Shown here: in pieces, positions 54,845-63,428 of the stretch
Numbering within the stretch: position 1 is the first letter of the stretch
How the letters are laid out: every line of letters starts with the position of its first letter
Assembly: GCA_046349435.1 (NCBI GenBank)
Contig: JAXMCI010000030.1
Span: 23,176-87,175, forward strand
DNA length: 64,000 bases
DNA from: JAXMCI01 sp046349435
Lineage (GTDB): Bacteria > Pseudomonadota > Alphaproteobacteria > Dongiales > Dongiaceae
Reading direction: 5' to 3'
Program-made: the position numbers and the translations under genes
The notes under the pieces: model-generated
The model's database searches: none
The model's input: only the letters and a program-made list of their open reading frames with translations
Told to the model about the DNA's origin: nothing

Positions 54845-56242
54845 ATGCCGGCCGACGGAAGGTCCGCCCACCCCTACATCCCCAATTCCGCCCCCGAGGT
54901 GCGGCGCCGCATGCTCGCCACCCTCGGCCTGTCCAGCGTCGAGGATCTCTATGACGGGATTCCCGGCGAGATCAGGCTGCGCCGCCCGCTCGACCTGCCG
55001 CCGCCGCTGCCGGCGGAGGCGGCGCTGCGCCGCCATGCCGAGGCGATGCTGGCGCGCAACCGGCCGGCCGGCGCGGCGCTCAGCTTCCTGGGCGGCGGCT
55101 GCGCCGCGCACGCCGTGCCCGCGGTCTGCGACGAGATCGCCAACCGCGGCGAGTTCCTCACCGCCTACGGCGCCTACCCCTACTCCGACCACGGCAAGTT
55201 CCAGGCGATGTACGAGTACCAGAGCCTGCTCGGCGAGCTGGTCGGCATGGACGTGGTCACCGCGCCGACCTATGACGGCGGCTGCGCCGCGGGCAGCGCG
55301 CTGCGCATCGCCTGCCGGCTGACCGGCCGGCGCGAGATCGTCATCGCCGGCGCGCTCGGCCCCGACCGGCGCTCCCAGATCCAGGGCTTCACCCTGCCGG
55401 TGGCGCGCCTCTTCGAGGCACGGCGCGACCCGGCGACCGAGCTCGTCGACCTCGACGACCTCGCCGCGCGCATCGGGCCCGACACCGCCGCCGTCTATTT
55501 CGAGACGCCCGGCTATCTCGGGCCGATCGAGACGCGCGCGGCGGAGATCGTGGCGCTGGCGCAGCGCCGCGGCGCGCTCGCCATCGTCGGCGTCGACCCG
55601 TCCTCGCTCGGGGTGCTGGCCGCGCCCGGCGGCTACGGCGCCGACCTCGTGGTCGGCGACCTGCAGCCGCTCGGCATCCACATGCTGGGCGGCGGCGGGC
55701 TGGCGGGCTTCATCGCGACCCGCGACGATGCCCGAATCGTCGCCGAGCTGCCGACCTTCCTGGTCAGCCGCGTGCCGGCGCTCGGGGGCGACGGCTTCGG
55801 CTTCGGCGTCTCGACCATGGAGCGCACCTCCTACGACAAGCGCGAGGCGGCGACCGACTACTACGGCACGACGCAGTGGCTCTGGGGCATCGTCGCCGGC
55901 GTCTACCTGGCGCTGATGGGGCCGGCCGGGATGGCCGAGCTCGGCGCGGGCCTGATGCGCCGCACCCAGTACGCGGCGCGGCGGCTCGGCGCCATCCCCG
56001 GCGTGCGCGCCCCGGCGCTCGGCGGGGTGCCCTTCAAGGAGATGGTGGTGAGCTTCGCCGGCACCCGCCGCAGCGTCGCCGAGATCAACCGCACCCTGCT
56101 CGAGCGCGGCATCCATGGCGGCGCCGCGCTCGGCGCCGCCTTCCCGGCGCTCGGCGAGAGCGCCCTCTACTGCTTCACCGAGCTGGTCACCCAGGCCGAC
56201 ATCGACCGGCTGGCCGACGGCATCGAGGAGATCGTGCGATGA
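54845..56242 (+). CDS. Divergent glycine dehydrogenase (decarboxylating) subunit 1-like protein, GcvPA-like
   Basis: This 465-aa fold-type I PLP protein matches the length and order of GcvPA: HPYIPNSAPEVRRRMLATLG at the start, SFLGGGCAAHAVPAVCDEIA, then FLTAYGAYPYSDHGKFQAMYEYQ. Several segments that are near-invariant in true GcvPA differ: the TAYTPYQ-type segment reads TAYGAYPYS, the MYDG(A/S)(T/S)A box reads TYDGGCA, and the region before the C-terminal domain (normally REQHIRREKATSNIC) reads RTSYDKREAATDYYG. The partner gene overlaps it by 4 nt. The pair may decarboxylate or otherwise process a glycine-like amino acid. The usual role in glycine cleavage is doubtful, since gcvT, gcvH and lpd are absent here. 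Confidence 0.75.
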   Translation: MPADGRSAHPYIPNSAPEVRRRMLATLGLSSVEDLYDGIPGEIRLRRPLDLPPPLPAEAALRRHAEAMLARNRPAGAALSFLGGGCAAHAVPAVCDEIANRGEFLTAYGAYPYSDHGKFQAMYEYQSLLGELVGMDVVTAPTYDGGCAAGSALRIACRLTGRREIVIAGALGPDRRSQIQGFTLPVARLFEARRDPATELVDLDDLAARIGPDTAAVYFETPGYLGPIETRAAEIVALAQRRGALAIVGVDPSSLGVLAAPGGYGADLVVGDLQPLGIHMLGGGGLAGFIATRDDARIVAELPTFLVSRVPALGGDGFGFGVSTMERTSYDKREAATDYYGTTQWLWGIVAGVYLALMGPAGMAELGAGLMRRTQYAARRLGAIPGVRAPALGGVPFKEMVVSFAGTRRSVAEINRTLLERGIHGGAALGAAFPALGESALYCFTELVTQADIDRLADGIEEIVR

Positions 56243-57792
56243 TGCGGGACATCGGAAGCTTCCACGCGGCGCGCTGGGCCGAGCCCCTCGTCACCGACCT
56301 CGGCTCGCCCGGCGAGCGCGGCGTGCTGCCGCCCGGCGATGCCGGGCTCGAGGCGGCGATCCCCGACCCGCTCGCCGCGCTGCCGGCCGCCATGCGCCGC
56401 CAGCGCCCGCCGGCCCTGCCGGAGATCTCGCAGGCCCGCGTGCTGCGCCACTATGTCCGGCTGTCGCAGATGTGCATGGGGGTCGATGCGACGCCCGACA
56501 TGATGGGCACCTGCACGATGAAGTACAGCCCGAAGGTCAACGACGCGGTGGCCCGGCTGCCGGCGGTGGCCGAGCTGCATCCGCTGCAGGACCCGTCGAC
56601 CATGCAGGGCACGCTCGAGCTGCTCTGGCGCTTCGGCCGGATGATGGCCGAGATCGCCGGCATGGACGAGGTCACCTTCCAGGCCGGCAGCGGCGCCCAG
56701 GGCATCTACACCAACGCCTGCATCATCCGCGCGTACCACGCCGCGCGCGGCGAGGGCGACCGGCGCGACGAGATCATCACCACCGCCTTCTCCCACCCGA
56801 TCGACGCCGCCGCGCCGGCGGTGGCGGGCTATCGCGTGCTGACCCTGATGCCGGGGCCGCAGGGCTATCCGGAGCTGGGTGCGCTCGAGGCGGCGCTGTC
56901 GGAGCGCACCGCCGGGCTGATGCTGGCCAACCCCGAGGATACCGGCCTGTTCAACCCGGCGATCCGCGCCATGGTCGACCGCGTGCACCAGGCGGGCGGG
57001 CTCTGCGCCTACGACCAGGCCAACGGCAACGGCGTGCTCGGCATCCTGCGCGCCGGCGATGCCGGCTTCGACCTCTGCCAGTTCAACCTGCACAAGACCT
57101 TCTCGGCACCGCACGCCTCGATCGGCCAGGGCTGCGCCGCGGTGGGCGTGAAGGCGCCCCTGGCCCGCTTCCTGCCGCGGCCGGTGGTGGTGCGCGACGG
57201 CGACATCTTCCGCCTCGACGCCGACCGGCCCGACGCGATCGACAAGATCCGCGGCTTCCTCGGCAACCTGCAGACCGTGCTGAAGGCCTATCTCTGGACC
57301 ATGAGCCTCGGCGCCGAGGGCCTGCGCACCGTCGCCGAGACGGCGGTGCTCAACAGCAACTACGTCATGGCCGGCCTCAGGCGGCTGCGCGGCGTCGACA
57401 TTCCCTGGCCGGGCAACAACAGCCACCGGCTGGAGCAGGTGCGCTACAGCCTGGAGCGGCTGCACGCCGAGACCGGCGTCAGCTCGAGCGAGGTCAAGTG
57501 GCGGATGATCGACTACGGCATGCAGCACACCATGGAGAGCCACGTCCCGATGCTGGTGCCGCAGCCGCTGACGATCGAGCCCGGCGAGTCCTACACGCTC
57601 GACGAGCTCGACGAGTGCCTCGCGCTGATGGCCCGCATCGTCGAGGAGGCCTACAGCGAGCCGGAGACGGTGCGCACCGCGCCGCATCGCGGCCCGGTGC
57701 CGCGGCTCGACATGGCGGCCGCCGACGAGCCGGCGCGCTGGGCCTTCACCGAGCGCGCCTGGCGGCGCAAGCAGGGCCCGCCGCGGGGCTGA
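56239..57792 (+). CDS. Divergent glycine dehydrogenase subunit 2-like protein, GcvPB-like
   Basis: This 517-aa partner subunit carries the PLP lysine: K286 in FNLHKTFSAPH. In true GcvPB the lysine motif is followed by a glycine-rich loop (PHGGGGPG); here residues 293-298 read ASIGQG. Other GcvPB features are kept (TCTMKYSPKVNDAVARLP, HPLQDPSTMQGTLELLW, AAPAVAGYRVLTL-like, AVLNSNYVMAGLRR). The N-terminus (GSFHAARWAEPLVTDLGSPG ERG) fits the family. A changed cofactor-side loop with a kept lysine suggests PLP chemistry on a different substrate or with a different acceptor than the lipoyl H-protein. Confidence 0.75.
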   Translation: MMRDIGSFHAARWAEPLVTDLGSPGERGVLPPGDAGLEAAIPDPLAALPAAMRRQRPPALPEISQARVLRHYVRLSQMCMGVDATPDMMGTCTMKYSPKVNDAVARLPAVAELHPLQDPSTMQGTLELLWRFGRMMAEIAGMDEVTFQAGSGAQGIYTNACIIRAYHAARGEGDRRDEIITTAFSHPIDAAAPAVAGYRVLTLMPGPQGYPELGALEAALSERTAGLMLANPEDTGLFNPAIRAMVDRVHQAGGLCAYDQANGNGVLGILRAGDAGFDLCQFNLHKTFSAPHASIGQGCAAVGVKAPLARFLPRPVVVRDGDIFRLDADRPDAIDKIRGFLGNLQTVLKAYLWTMSLGAEGLRTVAETAVLNSNYVMAGLRRLRGVDIPWPGNNSHRLEQVRYSLERLHAETGVSSSEVKWRMIDYGMQHTMESHVPMLVPQPLTIEPGESYTLDELDECLALMARIVEEAYSEPETVRTAPHRGPVPRLDMAAADEPARWAFTERAWRRKQGPPRG

Positions 57793-57797
57793 GCCCG

Positions 57798-58928
57798 ATG
57801 CGGCTCGGCCTCGTCGTCAACCCGATCGCCGGGATGGGCGGCGCGGTCGGGCTCAAGGGCACCGACACGCCGGAGATCCTGAGCCGCGCCCGCGCGCTCG
57901 GCGCGCAGCCGCGCGCCGCGCTGCGGGCCGGGCAGGCGCTGCAGGTCGTCGCCGCGGCGCTCGGCGGCCGGGTGACGGTGCTGGCGCCCGGCGGAGCGAT
58001 GGGCGAGGACGCGGCGCGTGCCGCCGGGCTGGCGGTGGAGCCGCTGCCGGGCGGCGGCGCGGCCGGCGAGACCGGCCCCGGCGAGACCGGCCCCGCCGAC
58101 ACCGAGCGCGCGGCGGCGGCGCTGGCGGCCGCCGGCGTGGAGCTGCTGCTGTTCTGCGGCGGCGACGGCACCGCCCGGGACGTCTGCCGGGCGATCGGCG
58201 AGCGGCTGCCGGCGGTCGGGATCCCGGCGGGGGTGAAGATGCATTCCGCCGCCTACGCCACCGGCCCGCGCGCCGCCGGCGAGCTCGCCGTCCGCTTCCT
58301 CGCCGATGGCCGGCCCGTGCGCCCCCCCCAGGTGATGGACATCGACGAGGACGCCTTCCGCGCCGGCGCCGTAGCGGCGCGCCTCTACGGCTACCTTGCC
58401 GTGCCCTATCACCGCGAGCTGCTGCAGGGCGCCAAGGCGGGCCGCGTCAACAGCGAGCCGGCGGCGCTCGACGCCATCGCCGCCGAGGTCGGCGACCGGC
58501 TGCGCCCGGGCCGCGTCTATCTGCTCGGCCCCGGGAGCACGACCGCCGCGATCGCCGGGCGGCTCGGCTGGCCGAAGACTCTGCTCGGCGTCGACGCCTA
58601 TGCCGACGGCACGCGGATCGCCGCCGATGCCGGCGAGGCGGCGCTGCTCGCCGCGATCGCCGGGCGGCCGGCCACGGCCGTCGTCACCCCGATCGGCGGC
58701 CAGGGCCATGTGCTCGGCCGCGGCAACCAGCAGCTCGGCCCGGCCCTCATCCGGGCGATCGGGCGGGCCGGGCTGGTCGTCGTGGCGACGCCGCAGAAGC
58801 TCGCCTCGCTGCAGGGCCGGCCGCTGCGCGTCGACACCGGCGACCCGGCGCTCGACGCCGATCTCGTCGGCCACGTCCGGGTGATCACCGGCTACCGCAC
58901 CGAGGCGGTCTGCCCGGTCGCGGCATAG
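57798..58928 (+). CDS. NAD-kinase-like/AcoX-type protein
   Basis: This 376-aa protein has the NAD/diacylglycerol-kinase fold: start LGLVVNPIAGMGGAVGLKG, nucleotide motif LLFCGGDGTARDV (about residues 113-125), then GIPAGVKMHSAAYA and VVTPIGGQGHVLGRGNQQ. It is longer than housekeeping NAD kinases and fits the ATP-NAD kinase-like family that includes AcoX, whose substrate is unsettled. The start is 6 nt after the GcvPB-like stop, so it is part of that operon. Its stop is 1 nt from the stop of the convergent DMFase-type gene. Confidence 0.8.
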   Translation: MRLGLVVNPIAGMGGAVGLKGTDTPEILSRARALGAQPRAALRAGQALQVVAAALGGRVTVLAPGGAMGEDAARAAGLAVEPLPGGGAAGETGPGETGPADTERAAAALAAAGVELLLFCGGDGTARDVCRAIGERLPAVGIPAGVKMHSAAYATGPRAAGELAVRFLADGRPVRPPQVMDIDEDAFRAGAVAARLYGYLAVPYHRELLQGAKAGRVNSEPAALDAIAAEVGDRLRPGRVYLLGPGSTTAAIAGRLGWPKTLLGVDAYADGTRIAADAGEAALLAAIAGRPATAVVTPIGGQGHVLGRGNQQLGPALIRAIGRAGLVVVATPQKLASLQGRPLRVDTGDPALDADLVGHVRVITGYRTEAVCPVAA

Positions 58929-58929
58929 G

Positions 58930-61185
58930 TCAGAACGGTGTCTCGTCGATGAACCGCCGCAGCACGTTGCCGGTCAGGCGCGAGACGTTGTTGTCGTAGC
59001 CGTTGTGCGCCAGGCTGCCGCACCAGGCGATCGAGCTGAAGGCGAAGACCGCACCGCCATTGGGCGCCTCGTGGAAGGCGAGGTCGGAGCGGATGCGCGG
59101 GTTGTTGGTCCCCATCACGTCCGGCGTGTTGATCGCCTGCTCCTCGTTGACCAGCAGGAAGGTGTCGGGCAGCTCGTGCGAGGTCGCCACCACCAGCGTA
59201 TGCGGCGGCGTGCCCAGCGCGGGATCGACGATGTCGACCTCGAGGCCGGCGGCGCCGCCGCCGATCAGCCCGAAATCGCCGATCGTCTCGTCGCGGCCGA
59301 TGCCGGCGAAGGCGAAGGCGACGCGCGGATCCTCGCTCGCCGGGGTACGCGAATAGCCGCTCGACAGGTCGAAGCCCTGGGCGATGAAGCCGGTGCCGAC
59401 CAGGAGCTGCGGCGGCCGGCCCTGGCGCCGCCAGAGGCCGCCATACTCGCCGGTGAAGCTGTGATAGTACTCGCCGGGCCGGGCGATCCAGGCGCGGGTG
59501 CCGTCCTCGGCGCGGCGCACCTCGATGACGCCGGGCAGGGTCGGGTGGTAGGCGATCCGCCAGTAGAAGCCGTTGCCGCCCATGTACATCAGCCGGCCGC
59601 CGCGCCCGAGATAGTCCTGCATCGCCTGCAGCATGGCGGCGGAGTAGTACTCCGGGTGGGTGCCGGTGAGCACGACGCGGTAGCGCGACAGCAGCGCGGT
59701 GCCCTCGCGATGCAGGTCCTCGTCCGTGGCCACGTCGAAGCGCTGGCCGGTCGCTTCCAGCCAGTCGGTGAGGTGGGTGTCGGCGTTGTAGCCCCACAGC
59801 ATCGAGCCGATCCCGGCGGTCGACATCTGCACCTTCGGCCGCATGTTGAGGATCGGCCTGAGGCGCGAGGAATAGCAGACGCCGCTGCCGTCGCTGTGGA
59901 CGTCGTAGAGCGAGCCGGCGAGCTCGGGATGCAGGTTGAGATGCTCCTCCCAGGGCTGGATCACCACCAGGTGGTTGGCCATCAGCTCGGCGGCGGCCGC
60001 CTGGAAGGTGAAGGAGAGGTTGGCATAGGCCAGGTAGGTGGCGGTCTGCGCCAGCAGCAGCACCGGTGCGGTGGCGCGGCCGGCCGGCGGCCGGACGAAG
60101 AACGGGATGTAGTCCTCGTCGGCGCCGCTGCGCAGCCTGAGCGCGTAGCTGCCGCTCGGCAGGTCGTCGGGCACGGTGAGGGCGAGGTCGGGCTCCCAGC
60201 CGGCGTCGTAGAGGTCGTCGTCGTGGAAGTGGATGGCGGCGTAGTGATGCGGCGCCGCCGTCCAGCGCATCTCCGCGCCGGTCCAGGCGCGTCCGGTGAC
60301 GGCGCGCGCCGGCAGGTTGACGGTCTCGCCGTCGAGCGCGTTGCCGGAGAGATCGGCGACCCGGCAGCCCGGAATGTCGATGGCGAAGTCCCAGGCGCCG
60401 ATCAGGGCCGCGCGGCACTGCGGCGGCACGGGATCCTGGGCGAGCTCGAGCAGCGCGGCGAGCGGCAGGGCGCCGCGGGCCAGCCGCGGCGCCTCGAGCT
60501 TGCCGTTGTAGTGGGCCGTGGTGATCCGGCCGCGGCGGTCGGTGCCGGCGAGGCGCGCCGCCATCAGCAGCGGCGTGCCGGCGGCGGCCGGGCGCAGCGT
60601 CAGCCGCGCGCCGGCCTCGGCCGGCCTCGCCTCGCGATGCGCGGCGAGCGGCTGCTGCCAGAGCCGCACCGCGCCGCTCGCGACGTCGACGCTGGCGGCG
60701 ATCAGGCACCATTCGGCCGGCCGCAGCGGCACGGTGGTGGCGAGCGTCGCGACCTGGCCGGCGCCGTCGCCGAGCCGCAGCGCCGGCCGGCCCTCGGCAT
60801 CGAGCAGCAGCTCGAAGCCGGCCCGGCGGTCCTCCGACCACCAGGAGAGCAGCGCCTGCTCGCGGCCGCCCGGCGTGGTCGGCCAGGCGGCGACGGCAAG
60901 CGAGAAGGAGCCCGGCGCGTCGAGCCCGGCCGCGCCCGGCACCACGGCATAGGAGCCGGCACGGATCGGCTGGTGCCGGCCGGGATACTGGCCATTGGCC
61001 GGGCTGGCGATCTCGACCTCCTTGAAGCCCGGTCCCTTGGCGTTGCAGTCGCCGCAGACCACCCGGACGAGGTCGGCGCGGAACGGCGCCGGCCGCTCCA
61101 GGCTGACGTGGAAGCGGATCTCATCGCCGGGACGGACGCTGATCCGGTCGGCGTAGCCGGTGATGCCGAGCGTGGGGACGGGCAT
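58930..61185 (-). CDS. N,N-dimethylformamidase-type large (catalytic) subunit, second copy
   Basis: This 751-aa protein is homologous end to end to the large subunit at 304-2553; by eye about half the residues agree in the C-terminal half and fewer in the N-terminal half. A LamG-like domain occupies about 85-190 (GSFSLAVAAWPTT). The core has VHSDGSGVCYSSRLRPILN and H510-x-E512 in TGTHPEYY, the presumed iron ligands, with AYAN upstream. The ATG at 61185 shares one base with the small-subunit stop (TGATG). Divergence from the first copy suggests an old duplication or separate acquisition and perhaps a different amide substrate. Confidence 0.85.
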   Translation of the reverse strand: MPVPTLGITGYADRISVRPGDEIRFHVSLERPAPFRADLVRVVCGDCNAKGPGFKEVEIASPANGQYPGRHQPIRAGSYAVVPGAAGLDAPGSFSLAVAAWPTTPGGREQALLSWWSEDRRAGFELLLDAEGRPALRLGDGAGQVATLATTVPLRPAEWCLIAASVDVASGAVRLWQQPLAAHREARPAEAGARLTLRPAAAGTPLLMAARLAGTDRRGRITTAHYNGKLEAPRLARGALPLAALLELAQDPVPPQCRAALIGAWDFAIDIPGCRVADLSGNALDGETVNLPARAVTGRAWTGAEMRWTAAPHHYAAIHFHDDDLYDAGWEPDLALTVPDDLPSGSYALRLRSGADEDYIPFFVRPPAGRATAPVLLLAQTATYLAYANLSFTFQAAAAELMANHLVVIQPWEEHLNLHPELAGSLYDVHSDGSGVCYSSRLRPILNMRPKVQMSTAGIGSMLWGYNADTHLTDWLEATGQRFDVATDEDLHREGTALLSRYRVVLTGTHPEYYSAAMLQAMQDYLGRGGRLMYMGGNGFYWRIAYHPTLPGVIEVRRAEDGTRAWIARPGEYYHSFTGEYGGLWRRQGRPPQLLVGTGFIAQGFDLSSGYSRTPASEDPRVAFAFAGIGRDETIGDFGLIGGGAAGLEVDIVDPALGTPPHTLVVATSHELPDTFLLVNEEQAINTPDVMGTNNPRIRSDLAFHEAPNGGAVFAFSSIAWCGSLAHNGYDNNVSRLTGNVLRRFIDETPF

Positions 61186-61487
61186 CAGCCGAGCTCGTGC
61201 CCGGTATGCTGCTTCCAGCGCAGCCGGAAGACGGCGCGCTCCGCCTCCTCGAGCGAGCCGAAGGTGCAGCCCTCGATCAGCCGGGTCGGCTCGCCGCGCT
61301 TGCCGCTGAGGCGTGCCAGCGTCCATTCCTCGTTCGGCTTGGTGCAGACCAGCACGTACTTGCCCGGCACCGGCTCGCCGCGGAAGGCGATCAGCAGGCG
61401 CTGCAGCTCGGGGCTGGCGCGGCCGAACGGCTCGGCCATGAACTCGTCGGCGAGATGCTTCTGGTTGTGGCTGACGCGATAGACCAT
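61185..61487 (-). CDS. N,N-dimethylformamidase-type small subunit, second copy
   Basis: This 100-aa protein starts MVYRVSHNQKHLADEFMAEP. It is shorter than the 132-aa small subunit of characterised DMFases. The conserved parts are GKYVLVCTKPNEEWTLARL and VFRLRWKQHTG, shared with the fragment at the left edge of the window. Directly coupled to the large subunit, it is expected to form the alpha subunit of the hetero-oligomer. Confidence 0.8.
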   Translation of the reverse strand: MVYRVSHNQKHLADEFMAEPFGRASPELQRLLIAFRGEPVPGKYVLVCTKPNEEWTLARLSGKRGEPTRLIEGCTFGSLEEAERAVFRLRWKQHTGHELG

Positions 61488-61549
61488 GGCGCCCCTCGCC
61501 GATGCTGCTGCCCCGCGGCTCCGGAGTATTGCGGCCCGCCGCGCCGAAC

Positions 61550-62362
61550 TCAACCGTCCGCCGGCTTCTCCGCCAGATAGAGGAAGCGCGACAGCCGCCC
61601 GCTGCCGGCCAGCTCGGCGGTGACCGCGAGGAAGCGCTGGCGCTCGGCGAACCAATCGGCGCCTTCCTCCTCCTGCAGCGCCGCGCCGCGGCGCGCCCGG
61701 GCGGCGTGCCAGCGCCCGGCGATCTCGGCCACCGCGGCGGTGCGGTCCTCGCACCGCTGCAGCGCCAGCCCGGCCGCGGCGATCGCCCGCTCGTTCAGTC
61801 CCGGCGGCACCAGCAGGAACGCGCCGAGCGAGGCGCGGACGTCGAGCTCGCTCTTCTCGACGCCGCCGGTCAGCACGCCCGGGTCGGCGAAGAGCAGCCG
61901 GCCGCCCGGCGCCAGCAGCCGCGCCCAGTCGGCCAGCCGGACGAAGCGCTCGCCGAGATGGTTGATCGAGTCGATGCACAGCACCGCATCGAAGGCGCCG
62001 TCGGGAAAGGGCAGCGGCGCGGCGGCGTCCTCTACCGCGAAGCTGGCGCGGTCCGCCATGCCGCGGGCCGCCGCCAGGTCGCGGGCATAGGCGACCCCGC
62101 CTTCCTCCCGGTCGATCCCGGTGACCCGGCAGCCGCTGCGCGCCACGAGGTCGACTGACGGGCCGCCAGAGCCGCAGGCGATGTCGAGCAGGCGGCTCGA
62201 GGCGTCGAGCCGCAGCAGCCCGGGCAGCTCGGCCTGCTCGGCGAGGCTGCGCCAGCCTTGCTGGCCGAGATCCTCGCCATAGACCTCGCGCCGCAGCGCG
62301 ATCGCCTGCTCGCCGCCGAAACGGGAATATTGCGGTCCGTAGAAGGGCGCCGGCTTGGCCAT
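61550..62362 (-). CDS. Class I SAM-dependent methyltransferase
   Basis: This 270-aa protein has the Rossmann methyltransferase motifs: LLDIACGSGGPSVDLVA (motif I, about residue 58), VTGIDREEGGVAYARD (post I), FAVEDAAAPLPFPDGAFDAV and LLAPGGRLLFADPG. The acceptor substrate is not evident. It lies 62 nt upstream of the DMFase-type small-subunit gene on the same strand and might be co-transcribed. An in-frame ATG at 62374 is an alternative start. Confidence 0.8.
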   Translation of the reverse strand: MAKPAPFYGPQYSRFGGEQAIALRREVYGEDLGQQGWRSLAEQAELPGLLRLDASSRLLDIACGSGGPSVDLVARSGCRVTGIDREEGGVAYARDLAAARGMADRASFAVEDAAAPLPFPDGAFDAVLCIDSINHLGERFVRLADWARLLAPGGRLLFADPGVLTGGVEKSELDVRASLGAFLLVPPGLNERAIAAAGLALQRCEDRTAAVAEIAGRWHAARARRGAALQEEEGADWFAERQRFLAVTAELAGSGRLSRFLYLAEKPADG

Positions 62363-62512
62363 GGCGGCGATCATCGCTTGGCTTGGCGGCGGCGGCAATC
62401 TCCCGTCAAGATCGCTCCGCCTGATGTCAAGACGGTCGGCCGGCCGTTCCGCTCAACTGCGTGCCATGCCATCATCCGCCCCTGGCGCGGGCGGCAGGGG
62501 AGGCCGAAGGCC

Positions 62513-63295
62513 ATGTTGACGACATCGCTCACCGGGCGCTCGGTGCTGGTCACCGGCGGCAGCAAGGGCATCGGCAAGGGCATCGCGCGGGTCTTCGCGC
62601 GGGCCGGGGCCAAGGTGCTGATCGTCGCCCGCCATCTCGATGCGGCCGAGGCCGCGGCCGGCGAGATCGCCGCCGCCGGCGGCACCGCCGCCGCGGCGGC
62701 GGCCGACGTCACCGACCTCGCATCGATGCAGAAGGCGGCCGACACCGCGGTCGCCCGCCATGGCGGGCTCGACGTGCTCTGCGCCAATGCCGGCATCTTT
62801 CCCTCGGCCAAGCTGGAGGACATGTCGCCGGAGGCCTGGGACGAGGTGCTCGACACCAACCTCAAGGGCACCTTCATCGCGGTGAAGGCCTGCCTGCCCG
62901 CGCTGAAGAAGAGCGACCAGGGCCGCGTCGTCGTGACCTCCTCGATCACCGGCCCGGTCACCGGCTATCCCGGCTGGGCCCATTACGGCGCGACCAAGGC
63001 GGGCCAGCTGGGATTCATCCGCACCGCCTGCATCGAGCTCGCCAAGTACGGCATCACCGTCAATGCCGTCTCGCCCGGCAACATCGTCACCGAGGGGCTG
63101 CAGGGGCTTGGCGCCGACTACCTCAAGACGATGGCCGCCTCGATCCCGCTGAAGCGGCTGGGCGACGTCGAGGACATCGGCAACGCCGCCCTGTTCCTCG
63201 CCTCGAAGGAGGCCGCCTACATCACCGGCCAGACGATCATCGTCGATGGCGGCCAGATCATCCCGGAATCGCTGGAGGCGCTGGCCCAGGCCTGA
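62513..63295 (+). CDS. Short-chain dehydrogenase/reductase; possible amino-alcohol dehydrogenase
   Basis: This 260-aa classical SDR has the dinucleotide motif TGGSKGIGKG (residues 14-23), NAG (ANAGIFPS), Ser in VTSSITGP, the catalytic Y158-x3-K162 (HYGATKAG), and the IIVDGGQ end. Automatic annotation would give FabG-like. The stretches GKGIARVFARAGA, ANAGIFPSAKLEDM and SSITGPVTGYPGW recall, from memory, the 1-amino-2-propanol/aminoalcohol dehydrogenases of rhodococci and mycobacteria, one of which belongs to RMM microcompartment loci. That would connect it with the BMC operon near 8-14 kb. GGGGAGG precedes the ATG. Confidence 0.8.
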   Translation: MLTTSLTGRSVLVTGGSKGIGKGIARVFARAGAKVLIVARHLDAAEAAAGEIAAAGGTAAAAAADVTDLASMQKAADTAVARHGGLDVLCANAGIFPSAKLEDMSPEAWDEVLDTNLKGTFIAVKACLPALKKSDQGRVVVTSSITGPVTGYPGWAHYGATKAGQLGFIRTACIELAKYGITVNAVSPGNIVTEGLQGLGADYLKTMAASIPLKRLGDVEDIGNAALFLASKEAAYITGQTIIVDGGQIIPESLEALAQA

Positions 63296-63428
63296 GGGGG
63301 GCGCCGGCCCAGCCGCAGCGCCGCGGCCTAACCCCTTGCGGAGGATTCCCGTCGCCGCCTAGAGTCCTGGTGCGTCGCCGGTGGGGTCGGACCGGTTGCT
63401 GGACGCGGGCGCCAAGGGAGCCCGGTCG

